A DNA stretch of 64,000 bases from Micromussa lordhowensis (lineage: Eukaryota > Cnidaria > Anthozoa > Scleractinia > Lobophylliidae), in contig OZ026604.1 of assembly GCA_964020085.1 (NCBI GenBank), forward strand, positions 20,244,894-20,308,893, given 5' to 3'. The position numbers and the translations under genes were made by a program. This document shows positions 35,601-47,129 of this stretch, piece by piece. Under the pieces are notes generated by a model, which searched no databases, had not been told where the DNA came from, and worked only from the letters and a program-made list of their open reading frames with translations. Each line of letters starts with the position of its first letter. Positions within the stretch are counted from its first letter, which is position 1.

Positions 35601-36452
35601 GACTTTACCTTCCTACCAATGCCATGATTTGAAATGTTTAAAACATAGGATCCAATGTACACTGTAAGCAAACTCTGCATTCAAGCCTTGTATTCCATCA
35701 CAAAGACATTTGTCTGCCGTTTCAGAATCATGCAGTGAGTAGAACTCCTTCTACTCCGCTCTGAATAAGATGCTAGTCAATCGTAGGATTACCCACAGCA
35801 ATAAATTTATATACCTGTTGGAGAGACTGGCACTGTCAGAGTAAAGTGTCTAATTTCCAAGAACACAACACAATGGCTCCAGCGAGGATTCAAACCCAGC
35901 CACCCAACTCTGAGCACACTAGCCATAAAGCCACTGTTCCACCACTAATTTCCACCACACAAATATCCCACAATAATAATAAACAAGTACATGAAATTAT
36001 AAAAACTGGGAAACCAATGTGGCTTGTTGGATTGCTACCTTCTTGGGTGAATAATCACACCGGTGACTTAACATAGGCTCATCATCACCAGTAGAGCTGG
36101 AGGTATGGGATGAGCGTCTGAACAAAAAAAAAAAGGAAAGAGAGAAAGAAAGAAAAATTGGACAAGCGCCTAACTACAGGCTCATCACAGTCTGCCCAGC
36201 TAACAACCAACCACACAAAATTACAATCTAATGAACCAGTCTCTCCCCATCCCCCAGGAGCAGCCCCTGGGACATACATGGCAAAAATGAGTGGTTTACA
36301 GGGGAAAAAATACTCTCAAACACCCACTTTGAACATCCCCAAGGGATTCATTTCTCACAGAGAAAACTTTCGTGTATCTTGAAACACAGCCCAAACCTTG
36401 TAATGAAGGCTTTCTTTTCAAGCCACAGCATGGTCTCGAGGCAAATTACCCC
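35601..36452. other. No gene seen between SINE and MITE
   Basis: Unique-looking AT-rich sequence with a purine-rich run (36121-36155). No coding frame with recognisable content on either strand. Confidence 0.4.
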
Positions 36453-36559
36453 TAGCCTGCGAGCAAGCTTTCTATTTGGGTCTCACGCGAGATTTATTTT
36501 GGGCGCGAGCGGCGAGCGGTGGCGGGAGGATTGGGGCGGGAGCGCAGCGCTCGCAGGCT
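36453..36559. mobile_element. 107-bp MITE with 10-bp target duplication
   Basis: Termini TAGCCTGCGAGC and GCTCGCAGGCT are inverted repeats. Directly outside lie identical AAATTACCCC at 36443-36452 and 36560-36569. A 9-11 bp target duplication is characteristic of Mutator-like elements, so a MULE-derived MITE is the best guess. The interior is GC-rich (GCGAGCGGCGAGCGGTGGCG). Confidence 0.75.
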
Positions 36560-37024
36560 AAATTACCCCCTACCCAACCCCCTACCCCTCCCGCATGGTG
36601 TCAAATGCCCCTCCCTTAAATAACCAATGACGTCATATTTCCACAACAAGGGCAAAAAGTTGTCAAATCACTCGAGCATCTTCATTTGATTGATGTATAG
36701 TTTTGTCGAGTATAGGATTTCATTCCAAAACGCACTGCCATAAAGATCTGTGCGTAATAAGCTACACATACAATTTCATCTGATATTCAAAGGTCTGACT
36801 CGGAACAAACTTTCGACTACGAAAGCAACATATATGAAGCAAATCAATCTTTAAAATCTAAGTTACCTTAGTTTTCAATTCGATGGCCAACTTAACGCTT
36901 GGTGTCACATTTCCCCCTTTCCCTACTAGTGTGAATACTTGTGTTACACACCTTTGACTCGTACCCAGGTTTCCACGTCAAGGTTGGAACGCCTGGCAAT
37001 AATTGACACTTGAGTCGAGACACG

Positions 37025-40000
37025 ATGCCCGTTGATAGCAGGAGGATCGCTGGTCCTGATGAAACGCAACCAGTTGTTTTTGGAGTAGAGGAATGCTTTG
37101 AAAAACCTCTGGTAACTATTCAATTGTGATTTATTTATATTCTAAGTTGTCGTAGTTCGTAATTTTAAGCTGTTTCCTTCCAGATAAGCGGTGAAGGATT
37201 TCGTAAAGATGGCCGTAAAGTGGACGAACTTCGGCCGATATGTGAGTGATTTTTAAGCTTAATTAACAAATACATACAAAGGAGGTGCAGTAGTGGAACT
37301 TAGTGAAGTTCGTGGTTAAAAAACGTAAGCCGAAGACCTTCAACCTGGTCTCTAACGGCAGCCATCTTGAGATCTCCCACATAACAGCGTCATTTTCCTG
37401 TGTCCTCTGATGTTCCGGAGGAAGATTTAGAAATATCTCTAGATAATTAAGTTACCAAGAAGGCCATAGAAAGGTAATTGAAGGTTATGTTATTTTAATA
37501 CTACAAGATTCTTCATGATCAGTGAGCCTGTGAAGGTCGGTAAACAGCTGCAAGTTTCGAACGCCAATTCAATCTGCATGTTATACATGTATTTTGATAA
37601 AGCATGAAGATTAATGCTAATTAATTTGTAACGAAATAATTGGAAATCATAACTGGAAGGAATTTTAGTTAGCTTGTACGAAGCCTAAGATGGTTTTACT
37701 GATAGCTGCATGGCAGCATTAAAGTTATAATTCTTTATATCAACAGTTCTGCGCTCGGGAGTAGTGAGTCAGGCAAGGGGCTCAGCATATATTGAGATTC
37801 AAAAGACCAAGGTCACATGTGCTGTGTATCCTTATAATGAACTATAGACAGTCACCTGATATTGTGCTGTGCTTATTCTTTAATACAGATGGTATTAACA
37901 ATGGGTACCAGAATCATTCTGATTTCTCATTATACACCCCATGTACTAGCCAGGGGTTTCAGTAAGTGGTGGGCTACAGGCAAATTGACCAGCTCTTAGG
38001 GTGATTTTTCCCACCCGGTTTCACTAGTTGGTTTGAACTAGTTCTTTTAAGACATAATGAAAACCAAAGTAAAATGTGAAAATTGCTGGGAGGTATTTTA
38101 ATCCTAGCTGACTCAATATTTTCCAAAAGTCACTTAGAGCTTTATTACACTCACCCTTTCAATCAACCCCTTCCCTGGCTTCATTGTGTACTCATAAACT
38201 GTGAGCAAACTGACCCTTGGTCATGATCAATGTTCGTAAGACCTCAAGCCAATTTAATCCAAGCAGCATCTACTGTTAGTAGCAATAAATTCGCATGATT
38301 GCATCTGATGGTGATCTCAGTATATATACATGTAGTACCCAAATAATTATTAGTTCTTAACTTAACCGAAGGTATGGACCAAGAGAGTCCCAGAGACAAC
38401 ATGAATTTAGTGAAAAGGTTGGTTCAATATTCAGAATAAAGTTGTCAGAATTTTAATAACTATGTTGCAGGTCAAAATGAAATTCCTTTTGTTCCTTCCG
38501 TTCTTAACCCTAATTGTTCATGGATCATCAATAATTAAGAGTATAAGCCAAAGGAAATTGGGAATGTAGCTAGGTTAAAATCATTTTAACCTGAATTTCA
38601 TTTTGACATTCTTGATACACTAACAAAGGGAGGAGTGATTTTTCTCCTGGAAACTCACTTCTGAATCTATAGCTGGAAAACCTTCTAGTTATACATGTAA
38701 TTTAATTAAAACTTAAATTTCATGGGTTAAATATCTACCCCTTGTTGTTTTATGTATTATCACTGACAGGACAAGTATTCAGGCTTTTTTTGTTTGTTTT
38801 TTTTTCTAAAGCTAACATGCATCAATTGGTCCTTCACGTTGGAAGAATAGTATTGATAAGCTACATGTTGTTGGTTGAAAAATGGATTCTTTGCTTTCAT
38901 GCTGACCATTCGTTTTCAGTATTTGCTGTGAGTACTCTACTTGTCTGTGAATATTAATGTCTTCAGTGTTTTGTTTTGTGTTTGCTTGACCAGGGAAAGC
39001 TCTCATGTGAATTTAAGTTCGCACCATTTTCATGCCTGCAAAGAAGACAACATATGCAGGTGACTGACACTTTTTTAATTATTTTTCTTTGCTTCCGGTA
39101 GTCGCCTTATATGAAAAAGTGTTCATTTGGAAATATATCTCCTACATCTTAATAATCTTCTTTATATGCTAAGTGGCACATACATGTAAACAAGGCCTCC
39201 ACACTCTTTGACCAACCAACTTTGTTGCCAGTTGGCCAGCTGCTGCAATGGACATCCCACTCCAGGTCCTCCACCGGCCTGGCTTTGACCCAAGTGCATC
39301 ATACTTTGCTCACCAAAGCAAGGTACTACTGACAGTAGCCCCAGAAGATGGTTGATTTTGAAATTTTGAGATTTCTTTATGAGATTTTATTGTAATGGGG
39401 TGTCAGAGTGATTAGCCTGAGTGTGCCCTAACCCCTGAATTGGAGGACCAGGTTCTGTTTTTCATTAGGTTTTTACCCCTTGACCAACCGTGCATGGCTA
39501 GACCTACATGTGCTGTACCTACAGGTACATGTATCACTGAAGTGCCAGCTGGCATAACTCTTAGGGTTCTTGAAACACACAAGCTAAATCACCACTACAT
39601 CCATGCTGGTGCCCAGTCAAGGTGAAGTATTCAATAGCATACGATGAAAAAAGTTGCGGGTTAGGACTAGGGACCTTACTTGAGTTACTGTAGTATTTTA
39701 TTTGTTTTCTAGTCAAATCCTCCAAGCCCATATGTATAAACAAATTATGTCATATAGGCTGTATAATTAACAGTTATTATTTCACAGGTATGCATTAAAT
39801 ATGAGATGGTACATGTAGATAGCCAACAAGGTGCCAAGTTGGCCTTGCTCATCCCATATCCAACAAGCGCGAGTAGAATAATTGTTTTATTAAAAACGCC
39901 ACCAAAATATAGAAAACTATACTAGTGAAAAGGCCCCAAAAATTCACGCTTGAGCTTACCATATTTGTATAGCATGGTATAATGGCTCATAACCTATCAT

Positions 40001-40314
40001 GGCTTAGCCAATAAAAACTCTTAAATTGCATTATCCGATGATCCAGTTTGGAATAGTTGTGTATACGGAAAGGGAATTTAGAAATTCTTGCACAGTCACA
40101 TGTTTATTCCTTATAATAGTACATTTCCTGTTTTCCTATCAGGATTCAGAAGAGAAAGAGTTTTCTTCTTTTGTTGTCCAAGCCCTAAAGCCAGCAGTTT
40201 GCTTGGTGAGTTAAGGCTACAGTACATGTATTTCTCTGGAACGGCATCATAAAAATCAGTATGGATAAGACTGTTAGTAATGAATGTTTAATTAGTACCT
40301 TCTTGTATACTTAA

Positions 40315-40371
<57 letters not shown>

Positions 40372-40389
40372 AGCACCAAGTTGGCTATA

Positions 40390-40426
<37 letters not shown>

Positions 40427-40571
40427 TTTTATTAAAAACGCCTTCCAAAAATAGAAAACTAGGCTACAATAAAAACAAAAAGGCCCAAAAAATCACGCAT
40501 ACGCTCGCCATCTTTGTAGATCATGGTATAATGGCTCATATACCATGATGGCTAAGCCAATGAAAACTCTC

Positions 40572-40605
<34 letters not shown>

Positions 40606-42573
40606 TAGGGCATTAGCCAACTAATTGACAGGCTGTTTCCTTCGCTTGACAGGAGAAATTTCCCAAGGCCCAGGTTGACATCTACATTACTGTCTTAGAG
40701 AATGATGGAAACGGTAAGTTGACATCCAAGGTGAAAGCATGCTGATCAGTGTTCCTGGATCCGGTTGATCAAACGTCAGTTTTGCCATCACATGCTGCTG
40801 TTACGTTAAGGGCTTAAAAAATCAGGCGTGGCCGGGTTTTGACAAGCAAGTCCATAAACTTTGCATGAGGTAAAGAGGAGTTGTCGTTACTTGTTGGCCC
40901 TACCTGGACCCATGTTAACACGTAGTTGGCTTTTTACAAAGTTAATACTGCCGAGGAGATGATCTTGGGACTACTGAAAGGTTTATAAAAACCAGCTAGT
41001 GGTCAGAATGGGACTTCAACCCATGACCTCCAAATTTCAAGTATGGCACCCTCACCATTCAGCCATGCTGTCTCTAATTTCTCTCCTAGTTGTAAAACTG
41101 CATGTTATTTCTGTATGGAAGGTCCCTTATTCTGTATCTTTCAGTGATGAGGAACAGTTTCTCTTACATGTATAATGTTTAACCTGTTATCATCAATTGT
41201 TTTGCCTTCTCACTTGTTGTTCACTAGCCCTTCCAGCGGGGATACTCTGTGCTTCATTGGCCTTAGGAGAAGCTGGAATAGAAATGTATGACCTTGTCTC
41301 TTCCTGCTCTTTGGTAAGGATCATTGATTAACAAGTCACAAGTGTTCAATAATCAGTCATTAATAAACAATATTATTATTGGATGAGGTTGAGCATGATA
41401 TCACAAATTATCAAAACCGAGGTCTGTGTTATCTGCCGAAGCCGAAGGCCGTGGCAGATAACACAGACACAAGGTTTTGATAATTCATGATATCATGAGA
41501 AAACCGAATTCAATAATTGTTTTATTATACAATTTTCACATAATCCATACTCGGAAACAGAAGCGAAGCGTTCAGCCATTTTGTTTCTGAGGAGAACACT
41601 CCAAGGGCCTTAGTAACCAGGCAGACGTGGAACTTGACATGACAAATGCAATATCTGCAGCAGATATTGCATTTATCATGTCAAGTTCACAAGCTATTGT
41701 GAATTGATTGAATGCTCTCGACCAATCAGATTTTTCATAGTGAGTCTGATGTATAATAATAGATGTTATACTGTGATCAATCCAGTGTCCAAACTTCACT
41801 AGACCCTTGGCTATTTTGTCCTTGAAAGTAAAAGAAAGGGAAGGAGATGTGAATTGGCCAAAGAGACTACTAAGTGTTTTTTTTTTTAAGTAAACAGCTA
41901 AAATAATTACACTGTACCTGTAGATACATGCCCAGAAGGTCATGTATCATTTTGTTCAGACAGTTGTCCAATGTTATTTCGCTCTGATTTTTTTATTTCC
42001 TTCAATTTTTTTAAGGTTCAGAAAGGTGACACATCACTTATAGATCCAACCTTTCAAGAGGTACTTAAAATAAATTAATTAAAATTAAGTGTTAGTTAAT
42101 TAATAAAAAAATATTAATTCTTAATTAAAATGAAAATTAATCCAAACATTCAGCAACTCTGATTTCCTTGAGCAGCAAATCTTTTCCCATGAGCTGGGGG
42201 ACCCAGACAGAGGAAAATTATATACTCTAATATTAAAAACTCTGTCAATCTCATTTTGTCAGGGATCGTCATCAGAAGCTGATGGTAAAGTTACTGTCGC
42301 TTTTCTTCCCACAATGAATGTTGTGTCTGGCTTGTTGCAAGATGGTGAACTGACACATGGACAGTCTGTTAAGGTTAGTAGCTTCTAATTAAGTGGTAAT
42401 GAACGTGAGTTAGACAATGTTTTTTTCAGTTGTGACACCCCGATTATTGTTTTCTTATCTTTTTGTAGGCTCTTAAATGTTGCATGGAAGGTTGTGCAAG
42501 AACCTATCCAGTTCTTCAAGACGCCCTAGCGCAGACTGTTAAGCAAACTGTCAAATCCAAACACAGGAGCTAA
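37025..42573 (+). CDS. EXOSC6: Exosome complex component MTR3
   Basis: Eleven exons join in frame to 268 residues: 37025-37111, 37184-37241, 37747-37825, 38372-38417, 38994-39059, 40143-40205, 40653-40713, 41228-41313, 42016-42060, 42263-42373, 42469-42573 (TAA). Length agrees with human MTR3 (about 272). The N-terminus MPVDSRRIAGPDETQP and FRKDGRKVDELRPI, then FLRSGVVSQARGSAYIE, KTKVTCAVYGPRES, GKLSCEFKFAPFS, DIYITVLENDG, ALPAGILCASLAL and KVTVAFLPTMNVVSG follow the RNase PH-fold order. Known role: non-catalytic ring subunit of the 3'-5' RNA exosome, nucleus and cytoplasm. Introns contain hairpin MITEs (38463, 39795, 40313, 41365) and an antisense SINE (40950). A decayed copy of its last two exons lies at 12.8-14.1 kb. 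Confidence 0.92.
38463..38618 (-). mobile_element. Small Ginger-related MITE in EXOSC6 intron 4
   Basis: Left terminus TGTTGCAGGTCAAAATGAAA; right side carries AGGTTAAAATCATTTTAACC and GAATTTCATTTTGAC, then a degenerate end. Direct ACTA occurs at 38459-38462 and 38619-38622 as a possible 4-bp target duplication. Same family, opposite orientation, as 55672-55821. Confidence 0.6.
39795..40053 (+). mobile_element. Hairpin MITE, family 'TTGGATATGAGATG', diverged copy
   Basis: AATATGAGATGG, GCCAAC...GTTGGC, CCATATCCAACAAGCGCGAG, TTTTATTAAAAACGCC, ATAATGGCTCAT, TTATCCGATGATCCAGTTT: same order as copy 16370 in reverse orientation. Lies in EXOSC6 intron 5. Confidence 0.65.
40313..40606 (+). mobile_element. 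Hairpin MITE, family 'TTGGATATGAGATG', full copy
   Basis: Best-preserved copy: GCGCGTTGGATATGAGATGA ... GCCAACGAGGCGCG ... CATCTCATATCCAACAAGCG, a TTTTATTAAAAACGCC block, GATCATGGTATAATGGCTCAT and TTATCCAATGATCCAGTTTT. In EXOSC6 intron 6, about 260 bp from the previous copy. Confidence 0.7.
40950..41085 (-). mobile_element. tRNA-derived SINE, antisense in EXOSC6 intron 7
   Basis: Reverse complement: CAGCATGGCTGAATGGTGAG (A-box, Ser/Leu-like), GGAGGTCATGGGTTGAAGTC (B-box region, GGTTGAAGTCC), then TTCTGACCACTAGCTGG and CAGTAGTCCCAA. The tRNA-like head with conserved body phrases is a layout I know from coral SINEs. Confidence 0.6.
41365..41765 (+). mobile_element. Hairpin MITE, family 'GATATCATGAATTATC', copy 1
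   Basis: Outer palindrome GATATCACAAATTATCAAAACC ... GGTTTTGATAATTCATGATATC, a GAATTCAATAATTGTTTTATT block, CGGAAACAGAAGCGAAGCGTT, and a second perfect palindrome of GACATGACAAATGCAATATC / GATATTGCATTTATCATGTC. Same order at 56556-56906; this copy has an extra TCTGTGTTATCTGCC...GGCAGATAACACAGA inner hairpin. In EXOSC6 intron 8. Confidence 0.7.
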
Positions 42574-44425
42574 AAAAGTGAAAACATTAAGGACTACAGT
42601 CTCCATTGTTTCACCATGGAAGACTACATTGAAGGCTATCTGTATAAATTATTGATAGATACATCAGCATATAATTACACAATTTTGAACAGTGTTGTAC
42701 ATGTAAAGTGCTTAACGTAGTCACGTTAAGGAGGCTACGCGACTATGTACTTCCCAGCCGCCCCCCATCTCCATGTGGCCGATTCAAGCATGAGGCGGAA
42801 GAGTGCTGCGTGACTTCGGCGTGCGGGGCTGTGAGGGAGACTACTTCACAGTTGGAACTTGCTGTTTGAAGTGATATTTAAAGTGGACTGTTAAGCAATG
42901 ACATTGATATCTGTGGTGTCAGGGTAAAATTATTGTGTAAAGTATTCAACTCAGAGTAAAAGGAACCTTTTCTTCCCAAGAGTGATCAACATCTACCAGA
43001 GTAATTTCTCTTTACAGTAATCAAAGGCAGGTTATCAGAATAAAAAAATCCTCAACCTTTGTTGAGCATTTGTACAATGAACATGCCCAATGTCTTGGTG
43101 TGTAATTGTACCCATCTGTGAGTTATTCATGTACATGTAATGTTAAAAGAAACCTTTGACAATCAATCAATAAGCAGAGTTTTTAAGTCATGGTCATTCT
43201 CCTGATTGAGTTTGTTTTAGACTTTTTTGGGGGGGAGGGGAATCTCAAAAACTCCTCAAAACTAAAATGTTATTACCGGTTAAACATTATTAAGCAGCTG
43301 TGAAACTCAGTAAACTGTGAAACAGAAATATCTATGGAATGTTATTCTGTAGCAAGGAAAAAGCCAATTAGGTGTGAGAACCTAAACTGCAAACAGCAAT
43401 CCTTGTAGTTTTGGAGTTTTCTCCTGTGTCCTGAACTTTATTGTGATTGATCAGTACACAGTTGACCTGTCAGAATCAAATCAAAGTGTTCACGGTTTCC
43501 TGAGTTTCGTGGTAAGTAGTAATCTACAACTTCTTTTTGTCTGGTGTTTTGGTGCCTTTAATTTGAACCATTATTTCAATTTACAGTCTGTATTCAATGT
43601 GACAGTAATTTAAAATAATTTTTGGATGCGGACACAATAAAAATTATTGTCATCAATTTTTTGGCTTCAATTCATTCATACTACACCTGCAATAGTTGCA
43701 TGATTACACAGTTGTTTTGTATGCATCCAAAAAAAAAAAATTGGCATGCATAGAATTTTGACATGATTGACCCTTTAATAACCAACAGGCTACATTGTAC
43801 ATGGAACTCTGTAGAATTGTCTGTTATTAAGGCTGATTGGTAAGAAGAGTTTTGACTTGTTTTCATTGCTGAATTAATGGAGACTTATTGTTGAAATATG
43901 GTGTAATGGTTAGTCACATTCTCCAGGTTCATCATTTTATTTAAAAATTAAAAACAAAAAAAAAATGAAAAGTGATGCTTTTTGGCTTTGGATCTTTGCC
44001 TTGTTGTTTGGATGCGTGTAATAAAAATTTACCAGCTGTTAGATAAAATGTTTTTTATGTAGTAAGAGAAAAGTTGAATTCAATTCACTGTCTGTATTTG
44101 TCAAAAAGTATTCAATATACATGTATGTTAGATAATTATATTGCTACAGACAGATTTACTTGTTCTTAGATAATTTCACACACACAGAAATGAACACTTT
44201 TTGTATCAGAACTTATATTCACAATTGCGTTCATTTATTTCTATTCTACAATACTTGTATACAAAGCTTGATAACTTCAGGAGAAAATAAAATAACTTCT
44301 TTGGCTATGCTCTGTCATTAAAGTATAAACAAAAAATGTTGATGTATTTGGAGATAAATGTGACTCTCTGATCGTTAAGTAAATTAATATATCCAAAAAT
44401 TAAAAATAAATTAGTCATCTCCAGC
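42574..44425. other. 3' flank of EXOSC6 and THEG-like gene (convergent)
   Basis: The two genes converge. An AATAAA-type hexamer (GAATAAAAAAATCC) lies near 43040. The part up to about 43010 shares phrases with the EXOSC6-derived duplicate (AGGAACCTTTTCTTCCCAAGAG; duplicate AACCTTCTCTTCCCGGGAGG). Remainder AT-rich, no gene. Confidence 0.4.
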
Positions 44426-47005
44426 TCAAGCAACCTTTTTACTTCTAACTTTTCGAGGAATTGGTAGTGCGAGTTCTGCAATTCTAGGAGTAGCTTGAGC
44501 CACTTTAGCTCCTTGCGAGACTTTCCAAGCATTAGCATCGTAATCCTCATTGTATTGACTTCGGCTTTTTGGTCTTGCTAGCTGTTGAACTCTCAGAGCA
44601 GGAAGTGCCTTTTGGGCTGACCGTGACACCTTCCAGATTACAGGACGCCCTTCATTGTAATCTCGATGTGGCTCCTTTGGATTTGAAAGAAAAAGAACTC
44701 TTTCTGATGCTGTTGCATTTTTTGCAGCTTCTGTTAAATCAGATTCCCATTCACTCCAATCCCAATCACTATTTGACTTGATTTTTAAAGGGGCGTAAGT
44801 TTTGGGTTGTGCAAGAAACTCTATACGTTGTGTGGGCTCTGTTTTCATGGCTGGCTCACTGACAACTGTTTGGACCTGCCTACATGGTTGGTAGTCCCGA
44901 TGAAGCGCTTTTGGTTCTGCCAGGGTTTCAACTCGCCCTGATGCTGAAGCTTTCATTGCTGCCTCACTGACCAGCCATATGGCACTTCTTCTGTTGAATA
45001 AAAAATAATAATTTGTAACAATGACTGTGACAGCCAAAACAATAGACCTTACCTTTCTCCTGTAGGTAGGTGGAAGTGCAATATGGGCAACTGTTACAAG
45101 CACTTTTAACATAGTATGCACTCATTTGTGCAAGTCTTGGTTAGATCCCTGGGCTGTGTTGTTGGAGAAGGTGCACCCAGGAAAAAGGGAAGGAGGGGTG
45201 GAGTCCCATTTGAAAACTGGCCAGGGGTGCTTATCAGAATAAAACCCTAAGAGAGACCAATCTGGGTATAATTCGAGCTTTCTGTGACCCCCTAAAAGAT
45301 ACCTAACAACATTTTGTTTATTTCTCTGAACTCGAGTGCAAACCTAAAAGATACATTGACAGCTAAAAATGGAGGTGTTTCATCTGGCACACTCTAATGG
45401 AGACCAAAATCTATGATTTACACCTAGCCTCTAATTGAGATTTTGAACATCCCAAACTCTTTACAAGGGAGTCACCCCTGCTCCTGATTCAGCTCTTGTG
45501 ATGAAAACAACAACAAAAAAAACAATGAAAGCAAATTAATGTTGAACAAAACCCCAAGTTATTAAATTTTTGCAACTTAAAACAACAGGCCCTACAAATT
45601 GATAAAACTATGTTTTGACCTACTTTTAGAATTCAATTTTTTCTCCTCTGGGAGACCAGGACGAGGTAAATTATGAAACTTGTAAAAAATAATGTACCAA
45701 GTGCCATTCTTAGTGAAGTTATATATACCCATTCTCAGGTTGCAACGTTAATTTCAGTCAAATGTTTTGAACATCCTCACCTGTCCCCGACATAGTCCTT
45801 GTGAAGTTGCTTGCTGTACACAAGTTGTGATTGTCTTTCACTTAATACTGTTGAATTCGTGCAAAAAATAACGGGCGTTTAGAATATTTACGTGAATAGT
45901 GAATTCGAACGCAATTTATAAATACGTGTACAGCATTTGCGATATTCTCTTACTAGTTTCCTGTTTCCTGATAAATTATTTACCTGTCATTTACTTGTCA
46001 GCCACTTAATTGCCATCAGAGTTCGAATACGAGTGGTCTCAACTGCTTAATTATTAATAACTGTGGAACTCTATTAAAATACGATACTCTAACTTCATCT
46101 TACATGAATTTTTCAATCTTACAGAAAATGTTCCTCTCTTAATATTGTCCACTAATGCTTAATTACGATAAGAATTCCAGATCATGATGATATGTGTTCG
46201 TTGTTTCTTGAAACGACGGATAAATTAATGATTAAACCCCATTAAAATTAACAATATGTTCGAATGAGCTGCGAGATATCGGCTTTTTATTCAGTAAATA
46301 ACGTAACATTTGTAAAATAGAAAATCTATACGTTACCACTCTTGGTCGGTTCTATGTTATCCCAATTCTTCCCTAAATTGTTATCCCAATAAACCGATCG
46401 CCTAAAAATAAAAATAAACAATAAGTTATTGAATTTCATTTGCATGCTTTCGTCTCAAAATAATGGAAAACATTGCAAGTATGTCGCAAATGTTCGAGCT
46501 TGAAGCGAAATTCTTAAATCCAAACATAATTTCAAGCGATTCTAGTGATATTGAGCAAGTGAAGCATCAACATCTATAACAAAGATCGATTACAACTGAC
46601 AATTGAACCAAATTGACCCCTAAATGTAGTTCATGAGAAGAACTTATTGGCGCGAGAGACGCGAAGGAATGTTACAGATTTTGTAGTCTAGAAGGTAATA
46701 GCGACCTTCCATAAAGTTGATTTCTGATGATCCAGCAGTAAATGATAAATCGCAGGGTTGGTAACAAGGCAGATTGGCAAAACTTCTTACCTGTCTTCAA
46801 TAAATCCAACCGGAATTGGTTTAGGCCTAGCCAAAGTGTCTATCCAGCGTGTGTCAGCTAAAAGAACGAAAAACTTCATTTCAAACTTAGAAAAATTAAA
46901 ATTCAAACCGGAAAGAATCCAAAACTCACTTGCTGCTGCCATATTGTCCTGGCGTTCGGCTGTAGCCGGATTTTGTTTGTCTTTCTCTTGTTCTGTGCTT
47001 TCCAT
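44426..47005 (-). CDS. THEG: THEG-repeat protein (sperm microtubule-associated protein 2-like)
   Basis: Five exons join in frame: 47005-46930, 46857-46791, 46401-46337, 45847-45781, 44990-44426 (TGA), about 279 residues if ATG 47005 is used; an in-frame ATG at 47062 would add 19. Repeats are typical of the THEG family: RWIDTLARPKPIP, RSVYWDNNLGK, LSERQSQLVYSKQLHKDY, RVETLAEPKALHRDYQP, RIEFLAQPKTYAP, RVLFLSNPKEPHRDY, RVQQLARPKSR, RIAELALP. Junction residues form codons across every intron (AG|G, G|TA, AG|A). Known for the family: microtubule-associated proteins of sperm flagella. It is divergent to LACTB2 with roughly 55-125 bp between start codons. Whether it is the SPMAP2 or SPMAP2L orthologue cannot be settled here. 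Confidence 0.85.
45185..45480. repeat. Dispersed repeat fragment in THEG-like intron
   Basis: GAGTCCCATTTGAAAACTGG ... GAGAGACCAATCTGGG ... ACCCCCTAAAAGATACC ... GGAGACCAAAATCTATG ... CAAGGGAGTCACCCCTG; it resembles the coral 'GGGGTACTCCC' repeat type and is related in style to the copies at 8725 and 18170. Confidence 0.4.
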
Positions 47006-47129
47006 GTTTGTGTTGACCGTCAAATGAATCGTCTCCAGGAACGCTTCAGCAACTTGCTGCATGGCAACAAGCGAACTGAAACCGCGAGTGGCCAGCGGAC
47101 TTCCCATTGAAATCAAGATGGGGAACAAA
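47006..47129. promoter_or_regulatory. Putative bidirectional promoter, THEG-like / LACTB2
   Basis: The two complete genes point away from each other with start codons at 47005 (minus; alternative 47062) and 47118 or 47130 (plus). There is no room for separate promoters between the coding starts, so they must overlap each other or the facing gene's first exon. No TATA box is evident. Inference from gene layout, not from a recognised motif. Confidence 0.5.
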
